Of a stretch of 54,100 bases of DNA, positions 44,143 to 53,098 are shown one piece after another. This DNA comes from Planctomycetaceae bacterium (GTDB lineage: Bacteria; Planctomycetota; Planctomycetia; Pirellulales; Thermoguttaceae). The DNA lies in contig WRKP01000007.1 of the NCBI GenBank assembly GCA_009778035.1, positions 1 to 54,100 of the forward strand. Reading direction: 5' to 3'. Numbering within the stretch: position 1 is the first letter of the stretch; the number at the start of each line of letters is the position of its first letter. A model generated the notes under the pieces. It was not told the DNA's origin and searched no databases. It saw only the letters and a list, made by a program, of their open reading frames with translations. The position numbers and the translations under genes were made by a program.

Positions 44143-44148
44143 TATAAT
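44143..44148 (+). promoter_or_regulatory. purM -10 box, leaderless geometry
   Basis: Perfect TATAAT, eight bases before ATG 44157. No obvious -35. Confidence 0.6.
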
Positions 44149-44156
44149 CTCCTTCC

Positions 44157-45173
44157 ATGGTTTCCTACAAAGAATCCGGTGTTGACCTCGACATATATGC
44201 CGAGTCGATGGCAAGATTGCCTAAACTCGTGCGGCGAACTTTCTCCGATCGCGTCATCCAACTCGACGGCGGATTTGCCGGCCTGTTTCAACTCCATTCC
44301 AAAACATCGCAATATACCAATCCCGTCCTGGTCAGTTGCACCGACGGCGTCGGCACGAAACTCAAAGTTGCCTTTCAAGCCAATCGGCACAATACCGTCG
44401 GCATTGACCTCGTTGCCATGAGCGTGAATGATGCCATCTGCTGCGGGGCCCAACCGCTCTTTTTCCTCGATTACGCCGCAATGCCCAAAGATGATCCCGA
44501 CCTGCTCGAACAAATCATCACCGGCATCGCCGAAGGATGCCTGCAAAGCGGCTGCGCTCTGCTCGGCGGCGAAACTGCCATCATGTCCGATATGTATCAG
44601 CCCGGCGAATACGATTTGGCCGGTTTTTGTGTCGGCGTTGCTGAACGGGACAACATTATTGACGGCAAAGCAATCCAACGCGGCGATGTTTTAATCGGCA
44701 TCGAATCGTCCGGCCTGCATTCCAACGGATACAGCCTGGTGCGGAAAATCGTGTTCGATATTGCCAAATTATCCGTCGATGATTTCGTGCCGGAATTGGG
44801 ACAGACCGTTGCGGATGCCCTTTTAGAGCCGACGCGGATTTATGTAAAATGCGTTTCGGCCATTCTGGAACGCTTTGCGGCCAATGCGGAGGTTTCCGGT
44901 ATTGCCCATATTACGGGCGGAGGATTGCAGGAAAACGTCGGGCGGATTTTGCCGTCGGGACTGTCGCTCGAAATTGACCGGTCTTGGGATGTGCCGAAGG
45001 TTTTTTCGTGGTTGCAGCGTTTGGGCGATGTGGAAGGTGCCGAAATGGAACGCGTTTTCAACCTCGGCATCGGATTGGCCTTGGTTGTTCGCCCGGCGAT
45101 TGCGGAAGATGCGTTGTCATTGATCGCATCGGCAACGGGTTTTCGGGCTTGGCGCATCGGGCAGGTGCGGTGA
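44157..45173 (+). CDS. purM: Phosphoribosylformylglycinamidine cyclo-ligase (AIR synthetase, 338 aa)
   Basis: Closes the imidazole ring in purine synthesis, using ATP. Family marks in order: YKESGVDLDIYAESMARL, SCTDGVGTKLKVAF, GIDLVAMSVNDAICCGAQPLFFLDY, LLGGETAIMSDMY, SSGLHSNGYSLVRKIVF and HITGGGLQENVGRILP. Length as in E. coli. It stands alone, not in a purine operon. The stop at 45171 nearly touches the convergent PQQ-like gene. Confidence 0.96.
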   Translation: MVSYKESGVDLDIYAESMARLPKLVRRTFSDRVIQLDGGFAGLFQLHSKTSQYTNPVLVSCTDGVGTKLKVAFQANRHNTVGIDLVAMSVNDAICCGAQPLFFLDYAAMPKDDPDLLEQIITGIAEGCLQSGCALLGGETAIMSDMYQPGEYDLAGFCVGVAERDNIIDGKAIQRGDVLIGIESSGLHSNGYSLVRKIVFDIAKLSVDDFVPELGQTVADALLEPTRIYVKCVSAILERFAANAEVSGIAHITGGGLQENVGRILPSGLSLEIDRSWDVPKVFSWLQRLGDVEGAEMERVFNLGIGLALVVRPAIAEDALSLIASATGFRAWRIGQVR

Positions 45174-45183
45174 TGCCGTGTTG

Positions 45184-46716
45184 CTACCGCCCTCCTTCGA
45201 CTGCGTACAAAAAACCATCGCCGGCAATGTACAACGTGTTGCCCGACGCCGCCGCGGGTGCGAAAATGCGATCCGGCATTGTAATCGCCGATAGAATCCG
45301 CGACTCCAAACCCGCTTGCAATATGTAGAACATCCGCCGGTCCGTTCCTATGTAAATTTTCCCGTCGGCAATCAACGGCCGTGCCCAAATGTCCCCGCGA
45401 AGTTGCAATTTCCAATGTTCCCGACCCGTTACGGCATCAAAACAATAAAAATTGCCGTTCCGGTCCGCCATATAAAGCAGCCCGTCCTGCACAACAAGCG
45501 GTGCGACGGCTCCATCCTCAATGTTGTCCGTTCCCCAAATCAGTCGGCCCGTTGCCGCATCAATACACGCCAACCAACTTCGGTAAGGTCTTGCTCCATT
45601 CCAAGCATCATGGCCGAAAATCATAAAAATCCGTCCTTCGCCGTCCAAAACGGGCGGTGGCAAGCAGGTATACGACGGACTTCCGACACCCATAACAAAT
45701 GGCGGAATCACGCCGCCCGGTTGATGAGCCCGAGGATCACCCTGAAATTTCCAGGCAGGCTCCAATCGGACAAGTTGCCGACCATTGGCCTCATATTGCC
45801 GCCAAAGTTCCTCGCGGCTCGGAGCATAGACCGCGTGCAGCACGCCGTTTCCGCCGCCGTAGAAAATCATTTCCTTGCCGTTGACACTCCCGAAGGCGGG
45901 CGAACACCATTGGCCGTGCGAAATATCGCTGCCGATATTGAAATTATCCCGGGCGAGCGGAATGCCCCGTTCGGCATCCATAATAATCAGCGAGGGGGCT
46001 TCGGGAGTAATCACGCGGCGATGCGTAACGTCCGGTGCGTTGCCGGTATTGACAACGAGCAGGCCATCGTAATGAATGATGTCGCAATTATTCGTGTCAT
46101 GCGGCATTGATTTCAGTTCGCCGAACGCATCGTACCGCCAGATAATGTCCGCATCGGTTTGTGCCAAGGGTAACACATTTGCATTACGGTTGATGACTCG
46201 TCCTCGTTCGGTGCCGCGGAATGTGTACAAAAAGGCTTCATCGGTATAGGGGCCGGTATTTCCATTTGCGAGTCCGTGTATATTGAGACAGAGCACTTCG
46301 CCGCGTCCTGTTGTCAGGAAAAGGCGGTCGCCGACGGCAGTGGGAGTTGAAGTAATTCCGGTGCAAAAGGCATCGAACATGGCCGAAATCCCGTAATCTT
46401 TTGGCAGGGGCAGTTGCCAAATGAATTCGCCGGTTTGTTCATCGAGGCAGAGCAGAATGCTTCGGCTTCCGGGGCGTCGCGGGTCCCAAACGGTATCGTT
46501 GGTTGTGCCGATGAGGACTTTACCGTGAGTAATGACGGGCGTTGCGTAGGTCCATCGTCCGATGGGTGCGACCCAGCGGACGTTTGGGCTGGTTGCGATG
46601 AAGTTTCCGGTCAGGGAATCGCGTCGTCCCGGATCGAATGTCGTCGGCAATTCCGCGAGTACGATACCGGAAAGGGCGATAATTAGGAACGGCAAAAATA
46701 TACGGCGGTATGGCAT
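45184..46716 (-). CDS. Exported PQQ-like beta-propeller protein (510 aa)
   Basis: Signal peptide MPYRRIFLPFLIIALSGIVLA at ATG 46716, cut near AELP. The mature part is a chain of PQQ/pyrrolo-quinoline-type propeller blades: RWTYATPVITHGKVLIGT, LLCLDEQTGEFIWQLPLP, ACIDAATGRLIW, YCFDAVTGREHW. Such proteins in planctomycetes are periplasmic or surface proteins; relation to BamB or to quinoprotein dehydrogenases is only by fold, and no enzyme-specific residues were recognised. Reading frames further upstream overlap the promoter of the neighbouring gene and are not used. Confidence 0.82.
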   Translation of the reverse strand: MPYRRIFLPFLIIALSGIVLAELPTTFDPGRRDSLTGNFIATSPNVRWVAPIGRWTYATPVITHGKVLIGTTNDTVWDPRRPGSRSILLCLDEQTGEFIWQLPLPKDYGISAMFDAFCTGITSTPTAVGDRLFLTTGRGEVLCLNIHGLANGNTGPYTDEAFLYTFRGTERGRVINRNANVLPLAQTDADIIWRYDAFGELKSMPHDTNNCDIIHYDGLLVVNTGNAPDVTHRRVITPEAPSLIIMDAERGIPLARDNFNIGSDISHGQWCSPAFGSVNGKEMIFYGGGNGVLHAVYAPSREELWRQYEANGRQLVRLEPAWKFQGDPRAHQPGGVIPPFVMGVGSPSYTCLPPPVLDGEGRIFMIFGHDAWNGARPYRSWLACIDAATGRLIWGTDNIEDGAVAPLVVQDGLLYMADRNGNFYCFDAVTGREHWKLQLRGDIWARPLIADGKIYIGTDRRMFYILQAGLESRILSAITMPDRIFAPAAASGNTLYIAGDGFLYAVEGGR

Positions 46717-46878
46717 GAGAGGGAATTGCGAAATTATTTGGCTGGCCAATTTTGTGTAAAACTTGTTTGGAACGGCCATTCCCTTGCAAATTGGAGGGAA
46801 AGCGAGCGTTCCTGGATGGCCCATTATAATCAATACTTCGTGCGCACAGGAGCCGGGGGCGTTAGCCTCTCTCCCCTG

Positions 46879-46907
46879 TTGACATTCCCGGGCGAACATG
46901 CTATGCT
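46879..46907 (+). promoter_or_regulatory. Promoter of the second G-tract DUF1559 gene
   Basis: TTGACA (46879-46884), 17-base spacer, TATGCT (46902-46907). The transcript would begin near 46914, upstream of the AAAAGGAG ribosome binding site and ATG 46950. Confidence 0.7.
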
Positions 46908-46949
46908 GGCACCATCACAAGTCAGTTCAACCAAAAGGAGAACCACTCT

Positions 46950-48229
46950 ATGAAGAATGTTCGCAACAAAATGTTAAATTGTGGGGGGGGGGCAATCTAG
47001 ACAAACGCGCTTTCACGCTCGTCGAATTGCTCGTCGTCATTGCCATCATCGGCATGCTCGTCGCACTCCTCTTGCCCGCCGTCCAAGCCGCTCGCGAAGC
47101 CGCCCGACGGATGCAATGTACCAATCACGTCAAACAATGGACCCTCGCGATGCACAGTTTCCATGACGTCCAAAACCGCATTCCCAACAACGGCTGGGAC
47201 CGCTTTTGGACAATGGGTTTTACACGTCCCGGCGTTACGCCGCGAGAACGAATTGACGGCGTAGATGTCTACAGTTGGCGAACTCTGCTCCTGCCCTATA
47301 TTGAGCAGGGAGCACTGCATGCCGAACTCGTTTTCGGGTGCCAATGGGCAATCGCCAATTCCTACGGCTCCGGTTCCGGCGATGCCTGGGAATACGGAAT
47401 TTCACGAACTTGGACCTGGGACTATCACAATCAAGATACAAGAGTTCACGGGAAACCCGATGCCGTTTTTGCCCAATGGTTCCCCATTTTGGGCTGCCCG
47501 TCAGACCCTAATGCCCGATCCCAACCGCGGGCACTGAACCCGAGCAGTTACGTCGGCTGCACCGGCGATGCGATGTACGATTGGAATTGGGGCGAAAACA
47601 GAAATCTACGCGGTATTTTCCGCTTTTATCAGTCCGGCGGATACCGAGAAGGCTCCGGCGACAGAGGCGGCACGGTCTTCGGTGAAGTAACGTTTGCAAA
47701 CATTACCGACGGCTTGAGCAATACGCTGGCACTCTCGGAAGTTGCGATTTCCACGGGGGCCGGGGACAGAACCATCAAGTCCGGTACGGCTATTCAAATC
47801 GGCGGTGCAAATATCAATGTTCAGACGGGACCGGCATCGAACTGCTTGGCAGCGCGAGGGGCGAATGGAATGTACCGAGCCGATGTAACCGTGCGAGAAG
47901 TTGGCGGTGAGGGCCGGGGAATGCGTTGGGGCGAAGCCCGAAACCCGAACTCGATGTTTAATGCTCATTTGCCGCCGAACAGTCCTTCGTGTGAGGGTGC
48001 AGGCCGACATTGGGCCGCGAGCAGTTATCATCCCGGCGGTGTCAGCGTCAGCCTGGTAGATGGTTCGGTGAGATTCGTAACGGATTCCGTTGATCATGGG
48101 AACCCGACGCAGCGTTTGGGGTATCCAGATATTCAAACGGAGCATCACCATCAATGGACGGGCCCCTCGACGATGGGCGTTTGGGGAGCGGTCGCGACAC
48201 CTCGCGGCGGCGAAGCCCGTTCGCTGTAG
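46950..48229 (+). CDS. DUF1559 prepilin-like protein with G-tract leader, out of frame at tract length 10
   Basis: ATG 46950 follows AAAAGGAG by ten bases and opens [11 protein letters not shown], then 10 G. This frame stops at TAG 46998 as written. The body ([39 protein letters not shown]) is in the frame reached with 8 or 11 G; the leader would then read [11 protein letters not shown] before FTLVE (11 G). A TTG at 46979 is already in frame with the body at 10 G, so weak initiation inside the leader is possible. The body is complete, with [12 protein letters not shown] and the closing [16 protein letters not shown]. Pairs with the lipoprotein gene at 48375. Confidence 0.82.
46983..46992 (+). 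repeat. Homopolymer tract, 10 G on the coding strand
   Basis: Uninterrupted G10 directly after codon 11 of the DUF1559 leader, at the same place as the G12 at 40448-40459. One more G would open the frame. Confidence 0.85.
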
Positions 48230-48242
48230 TTTGAAGTCAGGA

Positions 48243-48324
48243 GAGCGCAAGAGCCGGGGGCGTTAGCCCCCGGGTTTTTCGACGAGGATTCACCCGGGGG
48301 CTGACGCCCCCGGCTCTTGCGCTC
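48243..48324. repeat. 33-bp inverted repeat with G/C-rich core
   Basis: Arms 48243-48275 and 48292-48324 (GAGCGCAAGAGCCGGGGGCG ... AGCCCCCGGGT) pair with one mismatch around a 16-base loop. Each arm is itself a small palindrome, CCGGGGGCGTTAGCCCCCGG. It stands between the DUF1559 gene and its lipoprotein. A single partial unit is at 46853-46868 and a related one lies inside alaS. Confidence 0.85.
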
Positions 48325-48374
48325 GCCATTGACTCTTGCGCCAACACCAACACAATTCTAACATACAATAACTT

Positions 48375-48836
48375 ATGCAAAAAACACTATACACGATTAC
48401 AATACTGACGGCCTTTGCGATGGTAGCGGGCTGCGGTAACAGGTTGGGCACCATCAACGTGACCGGGACGGTAACGTTCGACGGCCAACCGCTTGCGGGA
48501 GCCAACGTCAATTTTTCACCTCAAACGGAAGGCGAAGGTCTTCCCGCATTCGGCGTTACGGATGCGAATGGACGTTATGTGCTCCAGACGCTGATGGGCG
48601 ATGTGGATGCAGGCACGACGCCGGGCACCTATCTCGTTACCATTATAAAAATGGAACAGTCCGAAGTAACGGTGCGGGCGCTTGATGGCGGTACGACATC
48701 GGATCCGTTTGGAGGCACGCCGCCGCCACCGCGGAGTGTGATACCGGAGCGGTATAATCAGACGAGCACGTCGGGCTTTACGGCAACGGTCGAACGCGGC
48801 AGTTCGAACGTGTTTGATTTCGACCTGACACGGTAA
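48375..48836 (+). CDS. Lipoprotein with carboxypeptidase-regulatory-like fold (153 aa)
   Basis: Signal MQKTLYTITILTAFAMVAGC with lipobox VAGC. The body has the same small beta-sandwich as the protein at 38692: VTGTVTFDGQPLAGANVNFS, TDANGRYVLQTL, GTYLVTI, and a Pro-rich loop before VIPERYNQTSTSGF. It is the second member of a DUF1559-lipoprotein pair. It is probably surface or periplasm facing; binding partner unknown. Confidence 0.82.
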   Translation: MQKTLYTITILTAFAMVAGCGNRLGTINVTGTVTFDGQPLAGANVNFSPQTEGEGLPAFGVTDANGRYVLQTLMGDVDAGTTPGTYLVTIIKMEQSEVTVRALDGGTTSDPFGGTPPPPRSVIPERYNQTSTSGFTATVERGSSNVFDFDLTR

Positions 48837-48859
48837 GACCGCGGACCGGCGGGCTTTTT

Positions 48860-48979
48860 GTCATCCCGGCGCAAGCCGGGATCCAGACATTGCGTGTGAT
48901 GCCAGTTCCACTGGGTTCCGGCTTTCGCCGGAATGACAAAAAATATGCCGGAATGATAGAAAATACACCGGAATGACGA
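48860..48979. repeat. Dispersed REP-like repeat, copy 4 with extra half units
   Basis: TGTCATCCCGGCGCAAGCCGG, CCAGACATTGCGTGTGATGC and CCGGCTTTCGCCGGAATGAC repeat copy 1. They are followed by two further CCGGAATGA half units and the tail TTTTTTGTCCAAAGCAAAAA also found behind copy 3. It lies downstream of the lipoprotein, between convergent genes. Confidence 0.82.
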
Positions 48980-49022
48980 TTTTTTGTCCAAAGCAAAAAT
49001 GAATGCGCACCAACGGCCCCGG

Positions 49023-49463
49023 CTATCGTTGCAGTTGACTCTGCTTCATATATGCGGGGGCGGCATGGCCCGTCCGTTGAATACGGCGGATTTTTTCGTC
49101 GATTTCATCCCGTAACACTGCCGCCTGGTCCATACTTTTTTGGTCGTTCGCCATAATTTCTTCCAACAAAGCCTTGCATCGAGCGAAGGATAACTCGGTC
49201 GCCTGCCGTTCCTCGGGATTTCGCCAAATCCGGCTTTCCGGCGGCGTTTCTCTGTGCGGCGCAAGTTGCCGTTCCAAATCCTCGAATTCTTGCCAAAGTT
49301 TTTGACGCTGTCCCAAATGCTCCAACAAAATGGTCGCATTCCCCTGCTCGACGAGTTGGATTTGCCGTTCCGAAACGAGGAGCAACTGCTGCAAGAGCAT
49401 CTCTTCGTTGCGGATGAGTTCGGAAAAGGATTTTGTGGAAATCATTCGCTGTTTTGTAATCAC
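49023..49463 (-). CDS. Coiled-coil protein, possible FlgN-type flagellar chaperone (146 aa)
   Basis: All-helical: LIRNEEMLLQQLLLVSERQI, then LLEHLGQRQKLWQEFEDLERQL, a short Pro-rich break, and a second helical hairpin ending EKIRRIQRTG. The size, the LLxxLIxxLxxE-like start and helix layout resemble FlgN, the chaperone of hook-filament junction proteins, and a flagellin is nearby, but sequence likeness is weak. Its ATG overlaps the stop of the TPR gene (ATGA), so translation is coupled to that gene. Confidence 0.5.
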   Translation of the reverse strand: MITKQRMISTKSFSELIRNEEMLLQQLLLVSERQIQLVEQGNATILLEHLGQRQKLWQEFEDLERQLAPHRETPPESRIWRNPEERQATELSFARCKALLEEIMANDQKSMDQAAVLRDEIDEKIRRIQRTGHAAPAYMKQSQLQR

Positions 49464-52417
49464 GGTGCTTGCCTGCGGATTTTATTCCTCCACATCTCAC
49501 CGTCCTCAATAGTACCGATTTGCTCCAAGTAGTTCAATATCACTTCTGCCCGTCGGAGCGTGGTTTGCGATTCTTCGTCCTGACCGATCATCCGCATCGC
49601 GTGTGCCATTTGGATCAGCGCATGCAAGGCCTCCGCTCTGTCTTGGAACATGGTCGCTGCCGTATTGAGTTTCGGTATGGCCTGCTCATACTGTCCCATA
49701 CTTAACAGAATGCGACAGGTCATAAAATGAGTATTTATCAACATCATCCGCTCGGCCTCCGTGAGTCCCATCGTCTGTTGGCGTTCGAGCAGCATGAATT
49801 CCGCTTGCTCAAAATAAGCCAGTGCCCGACGGCGGTTGATGGCAGCCGTTGCTTCAACGGATCGGCGTACGGCATCCGGCGTCATATAGGACAATTCCGC
49901 CAAGATGTCGTCCGAGATTCTAAAATAGGCCAATGCCAGGTGATAATTCGCATCCGCCGCCTGGGGGGCATCGGGATGCACGCGGATCGCATCCTCATAA
50001 TAGGGGATCGCTTGCTCAAAATTACCCTGGTCAAAACAGATTTCGCCCAGCAGATACATGGAATCCCGATACGGGGTCGACGTCGGGGCCGCATCGCCGA
50101 TGAGATTTAACCGCAATAACGCTTTCGCCTTATCCCATTCCTGCAGTTCCCGGTACGCATAACTCAAAATCAGCCGCATTTGCGGCACCAGATTATGGGT
50201 CGGGTATGCCCGTAATGCTTCTTCCAAGGTAAACACCACTTCGTTCAGGCCGTCGAGATGCAGGAACATTTCACCCATTCTAAAATACACTTCGGGCCGG
50301 CGCGCGACGAGGTTTACCCGGACATAGTTTCGGTATGCCGCGATCGCCCTCCGGTAATCTTTGCCGACACGGTAATTTTCGGCCGCACGCCAAAGCAAGT
50401 CGGAAAATTCCAAGGTGTCGGAGATGATTTCTGCTAAAGCCGCGAATGCAGCCCCGGCATGACGCCATTGCATTGCCGCCTCCCGGGCGAGTTGCTCGCC
50501 TTCTTCGCCAAATGTGACGTCGGCCTGCGATTGGAGGAATTCGGCCCAATTTTCGTGGACTTCTCCGGTCATTCGGGCACGGTCTGCAACGGGTTTCACA
50601 CCGGCCAGCATGTTCAGAAGCCGAATCGCATAGGCGTAATCGTGGTTTTCAACATCACGGCGTATCATTTCGATACTGCGTTCGATCATCGTTTCCATCG
50701 GCAGCCAAAGCGATGCGTAGTTGGGATTTTGCCGGACAGTGTGAAACGCTTGAGCAATCGCTCGGAATCCGACATCGTGGTTCCCGAGCATTCGGTTATG
50801 CTCGCCCAGCAAAAAATTGGCCGCGACGGCTTCCGAAGAGTCGGGAAACGTCGCGAAAAGCCGACGGAAATGCTCGCTCGCTTCGGGAAAATTGCTGGTT
50901 TCGAGATGGCATACCCCGATAAGCAACCGCGAAAAACGACCCCAGGGATTATGCACATCCGCATGATGGACGACTTCGGTGAACAATTCAATCGCCCGTT
51001 CGTAATGATCGTGTGCGGCATCGCGGTGCCGTTGGACCCGTTGCAAAATCGGGTCGTCTTGGTAAAAATCAAAGTCAGGATCCTCCGGCGGCATCGGGGC
51101 GGTTTGGGCATCTTCCCGGGGTAAAATGATGATCCCGTCATCCGCTGCATTTTGTGCATATCGGGACCGGATTGCCGCGATGCGTTGCTGAACCTCCGAA
51201 GACTCATCGAAGATGCCGACGACCGCGGCGGGCGGGCCGCGCGAAAGCATAAATTCCTGAAGTGCGGATTCGTCGATCGGAGAAACCGGTGCAAGGGCGA
51301 TGGGAATGTCTTCCGGTGCGAGGATTATCGGCTCCGGGACGGTCGGCTCCGGTGGAATCTCCTCGGGGGCGATCTCTTCAGAAGCGGTGATCGGTGCCCG
51401 AATGAGCGGCGGACGAAGCAAGTTGGGATTCGGATCATGTTCGAGGGCAAAGGCGATCTGGACTTGTTCGCGTGCTTTGAATAACTCGATTTGCCCATCG
51501 ACAAAATTACGCTTCAGCGCAAATTGCCGAAATCGCGGAACTTGCCGTAATACCGCTTCGGCCTCTTCGATGCCGTCCATGTGCAGGGTGATAATCGTCT
51601 CCAACAGTCGGGATTCGGCCAATTCTTCCTCGAGGAGTGTGGGTTCGGTTTGAAATTGGTGCAGGTGATGCCGTGCGCGTTCCATATCGGGCGATGCTCC
51701 CAAAAAATACGCATTGGCCAATAGCCAGTGGATATCCTTGGTATACGGATACCCGTCGGCCAGGGCGGCATGAAGCGGAATTCGGCATTGTTCAAGTTCG
51801 CCGAGATGAAACAGACTTTTCCCCAGCAAAAACCAGCCTTCGGGTGCTCGGCTGGGTAAAAAATTGTACAAGGCCGACTGCTTCAAAAAATTGGCGGCCA
51901 TCAGGTAGTAATCCCGTTGGTCCGCGGGGGGAACGCGTTCGGCAAGCGCGCAGATGGCCGCTCCCTGCAAAAATTGGAAGGGAGCCCTGACTTCCGGCCG
52001 ATTTGTCGCGGAAATGTAACTCAGGGCATAGTCGGCAAGCAGTTTCGTTTCGGGAAAGAGTCCGAGATCGTACGTTCGGATCACTTTCTCCAGCGATGGC
52101 CGATTGATGTATCGGACGCAGGAATAGACCACATAAAAGGAAAGGGCGGAAAAGAGCAGGAAGGCGAGAACGCAGATAATGATTGCGTAAAGGACGTGTG
52201 CTTTGGCCCAATCAATGCAATCATCGCGAAAGTCGAGGGCGATGTCGAGATAAACGTTGCCGGTTGATATATCGTCTTCGTCATCATCGTCATCCTCGGC
52301 GAATCGCCCGCGACCGCCGCTAGGCGCATCGTCCTCGTCATCCGCCTTTTTGGGTTTGTATCGCCGTTTTCTTACCTGCGGCTCATCGTCGTCATCGTCC
52401 ATTGGCCGTTTTGCCAT
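49460..52417 (-). CDS. Large TPR-repeat membrane protein (985 aa)
   Basis: The N-terminal 60 residues are acidic and basic low-complexity (DDDDDE, RKRRYKPKK). One membrane helix follows at about 72-96 (VLYAIIICVLAFLLFSALSFYVVYSCV). The remaining 880 residues are tetratricopeptide-like helices, for example AHDHYERAIELFTEVVHHAD, YRVGKDYRRAIAAYRNYVRV and GNFEQAIPYYEDAIRVHPDA. A Pro/Glu/Ile-rich spacer lies near residues 345-390. The TPR part should be periplasmic or in the paryphoplasm and scaffold other proteins. Coupled to the coiled-coil gene downstream. Confidence 0.8.
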   Translation of the reverse strand: MAKRPMDDDDDEPQVRKRRYKPKKADDEDDAPSGGRGRFAEDDDDDEDDISTGNVYLDIALDFRDDCIDWAKAHVLYAIIICVLAFLLFSALSFYVVYSCVRYINRPSLEKVIRTYDLGLFPETKLLADYALSYISATNRPEVRAPFQFLQGAAICALAERVPPADQRDYYLMAANFLKQSALYNFLPSRAPEGWFLLGKSLFHLGELEQCRIPLHAALADGYPYTKDIHWLLANAYFLGASPDMERARHHLHQFQTEPTLLEEELAESRLLETIITLHMDGIEEAEAVLRQVPRFRQFALKRNFVDGQIELFKAREQVQIAFALEHDPNPNLLRPPLIRAPITASEEIAPEEIPPEPTVPEPIILAPEDIPIALAPVSPIDESALQEFMLSRGPPAAVVGIFDESSEVQQRIAAIRSRYAQNAADDGIIILPREDAQTAPMPPEDPDFDFYQDDPILQRVQRHRDAAHDHYERAIELFTEVVHHADVHNPWGRFSRLLIGVCHLETSNFPEASEHFRRLFATFPDSSEAVAANFLLGEHNRMLGNHDVGFRAIAQAFHTVRQNPNYASLWLPMETMIERSIEMIRRDVENHDYAYAIRLLNMLAGVKPVADRARMTGEVHENWAEFLQSQADVTFGEEGEQLAREAAMQWRHAGAAFAALAEIISDTLEFSDLLWRAAENYRVGKDYRRAIAAYRNYVRVNLVARRPEVYFRMGEMFLHLDGLNEVVFTLEEALRAYPTHNLVPQMRLILSYAYRELQEWDKAKALLRLNLIGDAAPTSTPYRDSMYLLGEICFDQGNFEQAIPYYEDAIRVHPDAPQAADANYHLALAYFRISDDILAELSYMTPDAVRRSVEATAAINRRRALAYFEQAEFMLLERQQTMGLTEAERMMLINTHFMTCRILLSMGQYEQAIPKLNTAATMFQDRAEALHALIQMAHAMRMIGQDEESQTTLRRAEVILNYLEQIGTIEDGEMWRNKIRRQAP

Positions 52418-52459
52418 ACGGGAAGGTTAGTCAATTTTGCCGATGGGGTCAAGAGGGAT

Positions 52460-52491
52460 TGCAAGAGCATTCGCCGCCCCTCGCTCTTGCA
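52460..52491. terminator. Hairpin TGCAAGAGC...GCTCTTGCA
   Basis: Nine-base perfect stem with a 14-base loop just downstream of the response-regulator gene (minus strand) and before the TPR gene. No T run follows, so it may be an attenuating or processing structure rather than a strong terminator. Confidence 0.5.
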
Positions 52492-52498
52492 TCACTTA

Positions 52499-52975
52499 CT
52501 ACCATGCTGGTTCCGTCGTTGGCGGATCATCGCTCGGCCAGCCGAGATCTTCCGCTTCGGCTGCCGGTTCCGCTTCTTCCTCCGCACCCGGCCCGCGAAG
52601 CGTCCGGTTGACCTCCTGAAGTGCCTCTATCAAAATCGGCGGACTAATCGGCTTCGATAATATCCGAGTTACGCCCAATTCCATCAACTCCCGACGCTGC
52701 TCTTCGTTGCCCGCACTCGTTACGACCAAGACCGGCGTACCGCTCAAACGAGGGCTTACGGCAATCTTGCGCATCAGTTCGACGCCGTTCATATTCGGCA
52801 TCGTCAAATCCGTCACGAGCAGGTCGGCCTTGATTTTCTTCATGCACGAAATCGCTTCGCTCCCGTCAGAGGCTTCGATGAAGTTAGCATCTCCGAGCCC
52901 TGCGATTTCTAAGCAACGCCGTATAAACATCCGTGCTAGTGCGGAATCATCTGCGATGACTACGTTTTTAATCAT
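52499..52975 (-). CDS. CheY-like single-domain response regulator (158 aa)
   Basis: Receiver domain: acidic pair in VVIADDSALARMFIRR (Asp9, Asp10), phospho-acceptor Asp in LLVTDLTMPNMNG, Thr/Ser in VLVVTSAGNEEQR and Lys in ILSKPISP. A Glu/Pro/Ala-rich tail of about 35 residues follows, with no output domain. ATG 52975 (MIKNVVIADD) is the start. It would relay a signal by protein contact, for example to flagellar or gliding machinery; no kinase is adjacent. It is upstream of the TPR gene on the same strand. Confidence 0.9.
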   Translation of the reverse strand: MIKNVVIADDSALARMFIRRCLEIAGLGDANFIEASDGSEAISCMKKIKADLLVTDLTMPNMNGVELMRKIAVSPRLSGTPVLVVTSAGNEEQRRELMELGVTRILSKPISPPILIEALQEVNRTLRGPGAEEEAEPAAEAEDLGWPSDDPPTTEPAW

Positions 52976-53098
52976 GTGTTTTTGTCTCCCGATTCTTCTA
53001 TCATTCAGGTTCACGGAGCCCGTATCGTACAGATGGGACTCCCCGGCTTACGCCACGGGCCCTGTGAACTTTATTCTGCGAACGTTACCGTTCCCATT

